Assembly: GCA_030592625.1 (NCBI GenBank) | Contig: JAUVIY010000001.1 | Span: 1-27,368, forward strand | Length of the DNA stretch: 27,368 nucleotides | From: Spirochaeta sp. | Lineage (GTDB): Bacteria; Spirochaetota; Spirochaetia; DSM-2461 | Direction of reading: 5' to 3' | In this document: piece after piece, positions 15,814 to 23,197 of the stretch | How the letters are laid out: every line of letters starts with the position of its first letter | Numbering within the stretch: position 1 is the stretch's first letter | Translations under genes and position numbers: made by a program | The notes under the pieces: model-generated | Told to the model about the DNA's origin: nothing | What the model saw: only the letters and a program-made list of their open reading frames with translations | Database searches by the model: none

Positions 15814-16230
15814 ATGAATAGTCTGGTGAACATTTCTGAAGGAACCTCTCTGGCGATTCACGGCCTGGGACTGCTTGCGGACATCGCGCCGGGACGTATC
15901 AATGTGAAAGCCGCAGCGGAGAATCTGAGGGCGTCCGAAGCCCATCTGGCCAAAGTATTCGGAAAGCTGCAGAAAAGCGGACTGGTGTCATCCACCCGTG
16001 GTCCGACAGGTGGGTTCACCCTTGAGAAAGCACCGGAAAAAATCAGTTTCATGGATGTCTATGAGCTTTTCGAAGCTCCTGTTGATCCTGAAGTCTGCCC
16101 GTTGGGAAGAAAACACTGTCCTTTCGGCAGCTGCTTATTCGAGGGACGCATTCACAAAATCTCCATGGATATCTACGGAATCATGAAAGACACCATGATT
16201 TCCGATTTAAGGAGAGAAATACATGATTGA
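15814..16230 (+). CDS. Rrf2-family regulator with CX6CX4C motif
   Basis: A 138-residue winged-helix regulator. The recognition region VSSTRGPTGGFTL (about 58-70) is typical of Rrf2. Cys95, Cys102 and Cys107 (CPLGRKHCPFGSC) lie where family members bind an Fe-S cluster, so it probably senses Fe-S status, redox or NO (inference). The start is the ATG at 15814 with AGAGG at good spacing; the open frame upstream runs through the promoter. It shares an 8-nt overlap with the next gene and sits directly behind the palindromic operator, so it is likely the autoregulator of the whole operon to 20807. It differs clearly from the IscR-like protein at 7301-7753. Confidence 0.9.
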   Translation: MNSLVNISEGTSLAIHGLGLLADIAPGRINVKAAAENLRASEAHLAKVFGKLQKSGLVSSTRGPTGGFTLEKAPEKISFMDVYELFEAPVDPEVCPLGRKHCPFGSCLFEGRIHKISMDIYGIMKDTMISDLRREIHD

Positions 16231-17443
16231 CTGGGATGCAACCCTATTCGATATCGCCGAAAGCCATCCGGAAACCATTCCGGTTTTCACATCAAACGGC
16301 TTTCCTCAAATGGCGGATAAGGCCAAACGGGAAACCTTCGCTAAAACCATCAGTCTGAGCTCCGCATTGCTGCTCAAGCAGATGGACCTGGAAGCCTATC
16401 TCAGACTTCTGGAAGAAGCCGTAAACAGTCATAACGATAGTGCAGACATCACTCTGGGGCAGACTGAATCTGAATCAGATGAAAAGAATCTGAAGGTTGT
16501 AGGCCTGCTCCCCTGCCCGGTAAGGCTTCCTCTTATGGAGAAATGGAACGATTTTCTGAACCTTCGAACGGAATCCGGCAAAGAACCGGTGAATCATGAA
16601 CTGAAAGCGGCATCCATGGGCCTCGAATGGGTGCAGGAAAATCTGGAGGGTGTGAAAGACGACCGGGAACTCCCGGATCTCTTCATCTCCGCCGGTTTCG
16701 ACATGTTCTTCGACGAACACAAGATTGGACGTTTCCGCAAAGCGGGTGTCTTTACCGATCTTTCGGGTTACAGAAATTTCAATCCGGATTTCGACGGTCT
16801 TGGAATCAAGGATCCCGAAGGTCAATATTCCATCATTTCCGTCGTCCCGGCTGTGTTTCTGATCAATACGGACGAACTTGGAGACCGCCCTGTTCCTGAA
16901 ACCTGGGAGGATATCCTTTCCCCGGAATTTGAAAAAAACGTGTCACTTCCGGTAGGGGATTTCGACCTGTTCAACGGAATACTGCTGAACATACACAAGA
17001 AATATGGTGACGAGGGAGTCCGGGCCCTGGGACGGAGTCTCCTTGAATCCATGCACCCCTCGCAGATGGTGAAGAGTGAACGCCGGAAGCAGAATAAACC
17101 GGCAGTAACTATCATGCCTTATTTCTTCACGAAAATGGTGAAGGAAGGCAGTTCCCTTAAAGCCGTCTGGCCGAAGGATGGTGCCATCATCAGTCCCATT
17201 TTTATGCTGGCCAAAACCGCCGAACGTGAGAGGCTCCAACCGGTGGTGGATTTCTTTGCCTCGAAGGAAATCGGCGATATTCTGGCCGGACAGGGTCTTT
17301 TCCCAAGTACCCATCCGAATGTTGAAAACAATCTCGGAAAAGACAATCACTTCATGTGGCTGGGATGGGACTACATCAGTACCAACGATCTGACGGAGCT
17401 GATTGCTCACTGTGAATCCCTGTTCAACGGAGCTGTTTCATGA
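16223..17443 (+). CDS. Cytosolic substrate-binding-protein-like protein with N-terminal DUF1858-like module
   Basis: A 406-residue protein in two parts. Residues 1-65 form a helical module (TLFDIAESHPETIPVFTSNG) resembling DUF1858. Residues about 90-395 resemble the type II periplasmic-binding fold of iron/putrescine transporters (VPAVFLINTDEL, WEDILSPEF, GILLNIHKKYG, the late WPKDGAIISP). It has no signal peptide, lipobox or membrane segment, so unlike true transport SBPs it should stay in the cytoplasm. AAGGAGAG precedes the ATG. The gene overlaps its neighbours by 8 nt (upstream) and 4 nt (downstream). No permease is encoded in the operon. Ligand unknown; a metal, oxyanion or cofactor precursor is suspected only from context. 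Confidence 0.8.
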   Translation: MIDWDATLFDIAESHPETIPVFTSNGFPQMADKAKRETFAKTISLSSALLLKQMDLEAYLRLLEEAVNSHNDSADITLGQTESESDEKNLKVVGLLPCPVRLPLMEKWNDFLNLRTESGKEPVNHELKAASMGLEWVQENLEGVKDDRELPDLFISAGFDMFFDEHKIGRFRKAGVFTDLSGYRNFNPDFDGLGIKDPEGQYSIISVVPAVFLINTDELGDRPVPETWEDILSPEFEKNVSLPVGDFDLFNGILLNIHKKYGDEGVRALGRSLLESMHPSQMVKSERRKQNKPAVTIMPYFFTKMVKEGSSLKAVWPKDGAIISPIFMLAKTAERERLQPVVDFFASKEIGDILAGQGLFPSTHPNVENNLGKDNHFMWLGWDYISTNDLTELIAHCESLFNGAVS

Positions 17444-18138
17444 ACCTTGTAACCGTTTCCGGGCCGCCCTCCTCAGGGAAAACTTCGGTGATTCTTAAAA
17501 CCATCGATGCCCTCAAACAGCGCGGCCTGAAAATCGGTGTAGTGAAGTTCGACTGTCTTTACACTGATGACGACACCCTGTACAGAAAGGCCGGCATTCC
17601 GGTGAAGAAGGGTTTGTCCGGCGCCATGTGCCCCGACCACTATTTTGTCAGTAATATCGAGGAAGTGGCTCAATGGGGCATTGGTGAGGAGCTGGATCTC
17701 CTTATCAGCGAATCGGCGGGTCTCTGCAACCGCTGTTCTCCGTACATCAAGGAAATCAAGGCGGTGTGCGTCATCGATAATCTGAGCGGTGTGAATACCC
17801 CCAAAAAAATCGGACCCATGCTGAAATCGGCGGATATCGTTGTCATCACCAAAGGGGACATTGTCAGTCAGGCCGAACGGGAAGTCTTCGCTTCCAAGGT
17901 GAACCTGGTGAATCCATCGGCAATCATCATGCATATCAACGGTCTCACCGGTCAGGGCAGCTTCGAATTAAGCACCCTTTTTCATGATGAAAAGAACGTC
18001 ATCGACACCCTCGTAGGACGGGAGCTCCGCTTCACCATGCCCTCGGCCCTCTGTTCCTACTGTCTTGGGGAAACCCGAATCGGTGAAAATTTTCAGATGG
18101 GGAACGTCAGGAAGATGAACCTGGAGACAGGTCAATGA
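17440..18138 (+). CDS. HypB/UreG/CobW-like P-loop GTPase with cysteine pairs
   Basis: A 232-residue SIMIBI-class GTPase. Walker A is GPPSSGKTS (8-16). A HypB-like switch segment DLLISESAGLCNRCSPY (86-102) and a G4-like TKGD (137-140) follow. HypB, UreG and CobW proteins use GTP to load nickel, zinc or cobalt into enzymes. Here several candidate metal ligands stand out: Cys64 and His67 (MCPDH), Cys96 and Cys99 (CNRC), and Cys205 and Cys208 (CSYC) near the C-terminus. The TKGD in place of the usual NKxD makes strict guanine specificity uncertain. It is coupled by ATGA overlaps to both neighbours, so the SBP-like, GTPase and ABC proteins are probably made in fixed ratio. No hydrogenase or urease gene is present nearby. 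Confidence 0.85.
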   Translation: MNLVTVSGPPSSGKTSVILKTIDALKQRGLKIGVVKFDCLYTDDDTLYRKAGIPVKKGLSGAMCPDHYFVSNIEEVAQWGIGEELDLLISESAGLCNRCSPYIKEIKAVCVIDNLSGVNTPKKIGPMLKSADIVVITKGDIVSQAEREVFASKVNLVNPSAIIMHINGLTGQGSFELSTLFHDEKNVIDTLVGRELRFTMPSALCSYCLGETRIGENFQMGNVRKMNLETGQ

Positions 18139-19145
18139 TCGGCAAAAATCAAATCGCAGAACGTCACATCGGGTCACTCCTGGAGGATTATCCGTTTCTG
18201 ACGAGTTTTTTCGGGGATAACGGTCTCCTCGTCGATGGACACAGCGACGCCACATTAAACGAACTCTTTTCTGAATTCGATGAAGAAGAGCGGGAAGAGA
18301 AAGCCATCAATCCGGCTCTCCTGATGAATCAGGCAGCCGAGTTCATCAATCAGATGCTGGCCTTTCTCAATGAGGACAACGATGTTCATGCCCTCACCAT
18401 CCTGCCGGGAACCGACAAGTCCGGTGTACCTGAGGGTTTCGATTCCCTGGTGATTAAGAAAAGCGAAGTCGTATCCATCGTCGGTCCCACCGGGTCGGGG
18501 AAAAGCCGTCTCCTTGGGGATATAGAATGGGTCGCCCAGGCCGATACGCCCACTTCCAGGCGCATCCTCATCAACGGAGATATTCCCGATTCATCATGGC
18601 GCTTCTCTACTTCGAAAAAGCTGGTGGCCCAGCTCTCTCAGAATATGAATTTCGTCATGGATCTGAGCGTCAGGGAATTCATCGAACTTCACGCAGAAAG
18701 TCGCCTGGTGGAAAACCCGGCTGAAATTGTGGAACGTGTCATCATCGAAGCCAACAATCTTGCAGGAGAAAGTTTCAGTCCCGATACTCCCATCACCAGC
18801 CTTTCCGGGGGTCAATCCCGGGCACTGATGATAGCGGATACCGCAATTCTCAGCCGTTCCCCCATTATTCTCATTGATGAAATTGAAAATGCCGGCATCG
18901 ACCGCAAACGGGCCCTGCAGCTTCTGCTCTCCGAAGAGAAAATTGTCCTGATGGCCACTCACGATCCTATACTGGCCCTTATGGCCGACCGTCGCATCAT
19001 CATCAGAAACGGCGGCATCGCCAAAGTCATAGAAACGACAGATGAAGAACGTACAATTCTTTCCACTCTGGAAGAACTGGACCGGACAATACTCGGTTAC
19101 AGGACCCGCCTGAGAGCGGGTGAAAGCTTGTTAGAAGGAGAATAG
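18135..19145 (+). CDS. ABC-type ATPase without permease, with N-terminal helical module
   Basis: A 336-residue protein. Residues about 115-315 are a complete ABC nucleotide-binding domain: Walker A GPTGSGKS (117-124), Q-loop around VAQLSQN, signature LSGGQ, Walker B IILIDEIE and the H-loop ATHD. Residues 1-80 form an acidic helical module whose start (IGSLLEDYPFLTSFFGDNGL) resembles the N-terminal module of the SBP-like protein two genes upstream. There is no membrane domain and no permease gene beside it, as in soluble ABC ATPases such as SufC. A role in conformational work on a cytosolic complex is inferred. It overlaps the GTPase gene by 4 nt and is followed 2 nt later by the small CxxC gene. 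Confidence 0.87.
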   Translation: MIGKNQIAERHIGSLLEDYPFLTSFFGDNGLLVDGHSDATLNELFSEFDEEEREEKAINPALLMNQAAEFINQMLAFLNEDNDVHALTILPGTDKSGVPEGFDSLVIKKSEVVSIVGPTGSGKSRLLGDIEWVAQADTPTSRRILINGDIPDSSWRFSTSKKLVAQLSQNMNFVMDLSVREFIELHAESRLVENPAEIVERVIIEANNLAGESFSPDTPITSLSGGQSRALMIADTAILSRSPIILIDEIENAGIDRKRALQLLLSEEKIVLMATHDPILALMADRRIIIRNGGIAKVIETTDEERTILSTLEELDRTILGYRTRLRAGESLLEGE

Positions 19146-19147
19146 AC

Positions 19148-19390
19148 ATGCACGAAGGATGCTCAGGATCTTTCAGCGATGGTAAACAGGTCGTTGATAA
19201 AGTCAGGATGATGGGGTTTGCTCCCCAACCTTTACCCATGCCTCTACAAATAGAGTGCGGTAATTGCGGCTTACCATTCGAAATGGCCAACTTTGAATCA
19301 AATTGCCCGGAATGCGATGCTGTACACGGAGTAACGCCGTGCAGCGCCTTCGATCCGGCCAATGTCCGGTCGGCGGGAGTCGGATACTGA
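19148..19390 (+). CDS. Small zinc-ribbon/rubredoxin-like CxxC protein
   Basis: An 80-residue soluble protein with two CxxC knuckles, Cys37-Cys40 (CGNCG) and Cys53-Cys56 (CPEC), 12 residues apart, plus Cys5 and Cys65. This layout suits a single Zn or Fe site (zinc ribbon or rubredoxin-like). GGAG stands at good distance before the ATG, 2 nt after the ABC gene, so it belongs to the operon. Family not recognised. It could be an electron carrier, a metal donor or a structural subunit; the context with a flavin/heme reductase next door makes a redox role attractive, but this is unproven. Confidence 0.78.
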   Translation: MHEGCSGSFSDGKQVVDKVRMMGFAPQPLPMPLQIECGNCGLPFEMANFESNCPECDAVHGVTPCSAFDPANVRSAGVGY

Positions 19391-19472
19391 GGATATAACA
19401 ACGATAAACTATACTGGAAACAGGATGTCAGGAAACAGAATCCACCATCGACATACCACTGGAGGTGAAATT

Positions 19473-20807
19473 GTGAGTCAAGGCAGGAATTGCGTCTGGC
19501 CCCTCATCGCATGGGCATCCCCCCTGCTGCCGGCCTTCGCCTATTACCGGGGTTGCCGGGATGCCTTTCTCCAACCCTACGGCGCCGCCATGATTTTTGG
19601 CGTTTTCGGCATATGCTACTTCCTCAATGCCCTTATCCTGTCCACACGGATCCGATATTTCGACCGCATGTACGGACACGACCGGGTAATGAGATTCCAT
19701 GCCCGGATGGCCACAGTGGCGTTTCTTCTCATCGTTATCCATCGTCAACTTAAAGTCATGGACGGAAAACTCGTTCCCACAGGACAGATAATTATCGGTA
19801 CCATAGCCCTGATTATTTTTGCCGTGATTATTACCGTTACATTCCTTTTCATGGTGAAAAACAACATCCACCGACTGAAAGTTATCCGTCGATTCAGATC
19901 CTGGGTGACCTCTCGCGCGCCCACGGATTACAGCAAGCTCAAAATCCTGCATAATCTTTTGCCATTAGCCGCAATGGCAGCCGTCGTTCACGTGATACTG
20001 GCCGGCCGGATGGTATTCATAGGAGCCTATGCCCTGACCGCCGCGATTTTATATATCCGGTTCAAGTTCATCCGTCCGCTGTTACTGCGCCGGCGAAAAT
20101 TCACCGTGAGTACAATTCGGAATCCCGGAGGGAACGTTACCGAAGTCCGGCTCACCGGGAAAAAGATCAGTTTTACAGCTGGTCAATACGCCTATTGGCG
20201 GCTCACATCCCGGGCGGTCGGCAACGAGGAACATCCCTTTACCATCAGCAGTGCCCCGGGTGAAGAGGAAATCGGCTTCAGTGCCAAAGCCCTGGGAGAC
20301 TACACTGCCTCTCTTTCCAGGCTCAGACTCGGTGATGAAGCGATTTTTGACGGACCCTACGGAAAATTCGTCCTGCCTTCGGATGATTCAACATCCGTTC
20401 TCTTAATTGCCGGAGGTATCGGCATCACCCCCTTCCGTTCCATGATACGGAACATGGCCGATCATCATTCCATACGCCATACCACTCTGGTCTGGGGCGT
20501 GAGAAACAGGGACGATCTGGTATACGACGGAGAATTCCTGCAGTTGGCGAAAAGACTGCCGTTCTTTCGTTACAAACCCGTCATCGAGAAGCAGGACGAA
20601 GTGACAAGTGAAGGAACTCTGGCCGACTTTGAAAGCGGCAGGGTTACCAAAGGACTCATCTGCGGCCTCTGTCCGGATCTTTCCGAATTGAATACCATCG
20701 TGTATATCTGCGGGCCCGATTCGATGCGGGAAGCGATTGTAAAGATACTCAAGTCTATCGGCGTCACCGGCCGTCATATCCGCTTCGAGAAGTTCAGTCT
20801 GGGATAG
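19473..20807 (+). CDS. Membrane di-heme flavin reductase (ferric reductase/NOX-like)
   Basis: A 444-residue inner-membrane electron-transfer protein. The N-terminal half has about six helices with two histidine pairs, His76/His90 and His160/His173, spaced as in ferric-reductase-type domains that hold two b hemes. The C-terminal half is a ferredoxin-NADP reductase module: FAD motif HPFTISSAP, nucleotide motif GGIGITPF and CGPDSM. It should move electrons from NAD(P)H across the membrane, for example to Fe(III) or another acceptor. The start is a GTG at 19473 with GGAGG 7 nt before it; an in-frame ATG upstream at 19425 lacks a site. It is the last gene of the Rrf2-led run, 82 nt after the CxxC gene, and its 3' end overlaps the convergent ABC gene by 14 nt. 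Confidence 0.9.
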   Translation: MSQGRNCVWPLIAWASPLLPAFAYYRGCRDAFLQPYGAAMIFGVFGICYFLNALILSTRIRYFDRMYGHDRVMRFHARMATVAFLLIVIHRQLKVMDGKLVPTGQIIIGTIALIIFAVIITVTFLFMVKNNIHRLKVIRRFRSWVTSRAPTDYSKLKILHNLLPLAAMAAVVHVILAGRMVFIGAYALTAAILYIRFKFIRPLLLRRRKFTVSTIRNPGGNVTEVRLTGKKISFTAGQYAYWRLTSRAVGNEEHPFTISSAPGEEEIGFSAKALGDYTASLSRLRLGDEAIFDGPYGKFVLPSDDSTSVLLIAGGIGITPFRSMIRNMADHHSIRHTTLVWGVRNRDDLVYDGEFLQLAKRLPFFRYKPVIEKQDEVTSEGTLADFESGRVTKGLICGLCPDLSELNTIVYICGPDSMREAIVKILKSIGVTGRHIRFEKFSLG

Positions 20808-21468
20808 ACCCACCACGGTCAATCCGCTCAATCTGGTCGAGAGTCCCTTCAAGGTCATTTATATCCACAGACCTGATAACGACAGGCGGCAGAGAGAGGC
20901 GGAACACCCGGTTCGACAGGGCCGCTGCAGTGACGTAATCGTGGGTTACCAGAACGACAGCCTTTCCTTCCAGCCTCTCCGGCAGAAGCTCGACAATACG
21001 GGTTCTCATGTCCGGATCGAGGGAGGAAAGTGGTTCGTCGAGTAAAATCGCATCATGGGGCGCGAGCAGTGCCCGGGCCAGCGCGGTCCGCCGGGCCATG
21101 CCCCCGCTGATCTGTCCCGGCAGGAGATGGGCTGCATCCTTCAGTTCAAGAAGATCCAACAGGGTATCAACCCGCTCGAGACGCTCCCGTTTGTGCAGAT
21201 GGGGATCCATGGCGTACATCGTATTCTCTCTGACGGTCTCCCAGGGAAGGAGACGGGCTTCCTGGAACACATAGGAAAACCGGCCCCGGATATCCGCCTT
21301 TCCCGTATCGGGTGGCAGTAGGCCCGCCATCAGGTTCAGTATGGTGGTTTTACCGCAGCCTGAAGGGCCAAGGAGACAGGTTACCGAACCGGCGGGTACG
21401 GAGAAGTCCAGAGTCTCAAAGAGAATCGTTTCACCGAAGCGCTTACCAACTCCTTCAAGATGTATCAT
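20794..21468 (-). CDS. ABC importer ATPase, NitT/TauT (SsuB) type
   Basis: A 224-residue ATPase powering the adjacent permease. Walker A GPSGCGKTT (34-42), Q-loop FQEARLLPW, signature region ISGGMARRTALARAL, Walker B AILLDEPLSSLD and H-loop LVTHD are present. The signature reads SGGM where most members have SGGQ or SGGM-x-QR; this variation is known in the family. The FQE-LLPW motif is characteristic of the nitrate/taurine/alkanesulfonate subfamily. ATGA overlap with the permease gene shows coupling. Last gene of a minus-strand run, ending inside the 3' end of the convergent reductase gene. Confidence 0.92.
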   Translation of the reverse strand: MIHLEGVGKRFGETILFETLDFSVPAGSVTCLLGPSGCGKTTILNLMAGLLPPDTGKADIRGRFSYVFQEARLLPWETVRENTMYAMDPHLHKRERLERVDTLLDLLELKDAAHLLPGQISGGMARRTALARALLAPHDAILLDEPLSSLDPDMRTRIVELLPERLEGKAVVLVTHDYVTAAALSNRVFRLSLPPVVIRSVDINDLEGTLDQIERIDRGGSIPD

Positions 21469-22214
21469 CGCTTCTCTCCGTAACGTTTCCTTAAAACTGC
21501 GAAGAGGGCGTCCAGGCCCGCCGTCAGGATGATCACCAAAAGAGACCAGGCGAACACACCTGTCGTATTGAGTCTGGCACGCTCAATCTGGAACATCGTA
21601 CCGATACCCGTCTTCGGCTGACTGAGCACCTCGGCGGCGATAATCACCTTCATCGACAACCCCAGGCCCGACATCACACCGGAAATCAGATAGGGCCGCA
21701 GGGAAGGAAGGACAAAACGAATCAGGGTTCTGGGCCAGCGGATCCTGAATACCCGGTGCATTTCAAGCAGGCCCTCATCCAGATGCCGGATACCCGTCAC
21801 AACGGAACTGTAGAGCACGGGAAAAACGATGAGTGTACATACGAAGACGACGGCTGTTTCCGAATTAAACCAGATGAGCGACAGGAGTATCACCCCCATG
21901 GTGGGGACGGCTTTCATAACGGTGATTACCGGCTTGAGGGTGTAATAGATTCGGGAAGAAAAACCTGAAGCCACGCCTGTGGCCAGGGCGAGCATAATGT
22001 TCATCAAAAAGGAGAAAAGAACCCTGCGGAGTGTGGATCCCACGGCAATCCATGTCGCCCCTTTCCCGAGCAGCCCCGCCAGTGAAAGGCGTGTGGTTTC
22101 CGGTGAGGGCAGAATAATCTCCCTGGCCGCGATATGGGAAGCGAGTTTCCATATCAGTACGGCAAGCAGTGAGGAACAGGCTACCCAGAGCCGCTTATGG
22201 GAGGTAGAAATCAT
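21465..22214 (-). CDS. ABC importer permease, NitT/TauT (SsuC) type
   Basis: A 249-residue inner-membrane permease with about six helices: first near residues 8-25, then 68-90 and onward. It has the BPD-transport coupling region around RIRWPRTLIRFVLPSLRPYLISG. The start chosen is the ATG at 22214 (MISTSHKR), overlapping the binding-protein gene by 20 nt; a longer open frame to 22298 would lie deep inside that gene. Homodimerises with two copies of the ATPase in this family. Substrate is set by the binding protein and is unknown. Confidence 0.9.
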   Translation of the reverse strand: MISTSHKRLWVACSSLLAVLIWKLASHIAAREIILPSPETTRLSLAGLLGKGATWIAVGSTLRRVLFSFLMNIMLALATGVASGFSSRIYYTLKPVITVMKAVPTMGVILLSLIWFNSETAVVFVCTLIVFPVLYSSVVTGIRHLDEGLLEMHRVFRIRWPRTLIRFVLPSLRPYLISGVMSGLGLSMKVIIAAEVLSQPKTGIGTMFQIERARLNTTGVFAWSLLVIILTAGLDALFAVLRKRYGEKR

Positions 22215-23160
22215 CAGTAGGCAGTTTACCCCCGATGGTGGCCGGATTAAAGGCTTCAAGCACTCCGAAATAATCCTCGAGGGCCGGCCGGGCTTCATTT
22301 GCCGATACGAATTCCAGGTTCATCCTGGGAATGGCCTCGGCGATTATATCGGCGTTCAGTTCGGGTGCCAACGCATTGACGGCTTTACCGGCTGCGACTG
22401 GATCAGACTTAGCGGCCTCCACGGCAGCAGCGAAAGCTTCAATGAAATCCCTGGAAAAATCCGGATACTCTTCGGCAAAAGCTCCCGACACAACCAGAGA
22501 AGCCTGGGGATATGAGGAACCGTAGCGCTTTCGCCACTCCTCCTGAATATCCACGAGGATTTGAGTATCGGGTTTTCTGGAAAGCACCGTGGTAATCATG
22601 GGTTCGGGCATCATGGAGACTGTACTGCGACCCGTCAGAAATGTAGGTACCAGCTCGGTAGCGGCAGAGACGTAGACGATTTCCAGGTCCTCATCGGGAT
22701 TCAATCCATTCTCCTCCAGCAGATGTCGGAATGTAATATCGGGTGTCAGCCCGCGGCCGATCATGGGAACCCGTTTCCCCCTCAGATCATCCCAGCCGTT
22801 CAGATCCTCCGAAGTCACCACATACGAAAGCCCCCAGATAACCGGTCCGACAAGACGGATGCCGGTGCCCTTATTGGCCATGATTGCCGCCAGATTGCTG
22901 GGAATCACGGCAAAGTCGGCATCACCGGAAATAATTCTTGCCGCCAGGAGGTCGGAGGATTTGATGATTTCCAATTCGACGTCATACCCGGCGGCAATGG
23001 AATCTTCATCCATCAGGGCAATAGGGACCAGAGTTGCTCCATTGGGTACGATCAGACGGACCGTAACGGATTCGTATGCTGAGGGGTCATCAGAACCCCG
23101 GGCCTGGAGCGATAAAACGACGATTACAAGGAGAAACAGAACCGGTAAGAATCTTTTCAT
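22195..23160 (-). CDS. ABC importer substrate-binding protein, NMT1/SsuA-like
   Basis: A 321-residue exported protein: signal peptide at residues 1-20 (MKRFLPVLF, hydrophobic core, likely cleavage near LQA-RG). No lipobox cysteine is present, so it is probably a free periplasmic protein. The mature part has the features of the NMT1/SsuA/TauA group (SGDADFAVIPSNLAAIMANKG, WDDLRGKRVPMIGRG, the MMPEP motif). These proteins bind taurine, sulfonates, thiamine precursors, nitrate and others; the ligand here cannot be read from the sequence. It starts 37 nt after the P-type ATPase stop, so it may be co-transcribed with the metal-resistance genes or use its own TATAAT. No Shine-Dalgarno sequence is seen. 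Confidence 0.88.
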   Translation of the reverse strand: MKRFLPVLFLLVIVVLSLQARGSDDPSAYESVTVRLIVPNGATLVPIALMDEDSIAAGYDVELEIIKSSDLLAARIISGDADFAVIPSNLAAIMANKGTGIRLVGPVIWGLSYVVTSEDLNGWDDLRGKRVPMIGRGLTPDITFRHLLEENGLNPDEDLEIVYVSAATELVPTFLTGRSTVSMMPEPMITTVLSRKPDTQILVDIQEEWRKRYGSSYPQASLVVSGAFAEEYPDFSRDFIEAFAAAVEAAKSDPVAAGKAVNALAPELNADIIAEAIPRMNLEFVSANEARPALEDYFGVLEAFNPATIGGKLPTDDFYLP

Positions 23161-23166
23161 ATGATG

Positions 23167-23195
23167 ATTATATCGGAATCAATAATGTATTACTA
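23167..23195 (-). promoter_or_regulatory. Possible internal promoter for the ABC importer genes
   Basis: A perfect TATAAT (23172-23167) lies 6 nt before the ATG of the binding-protein gene. The -35 position (TAGTAA at 17-nt spacing) is poor. If real, the transcript would again be nearly leaderless, which would explain the missing Shine-Dalgarno sequence. Confidence 0.3.
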
Positions 23196-23197
23196 TA

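Noticed and set aside
16223..19145. Reading the SBP-like and ABC genes as a normal iron ABC importer
   Set aside because: The SBP-like protein lacks any signal peptide or lipid anchor and no permease gene is present; the gene between them is a GTPase.
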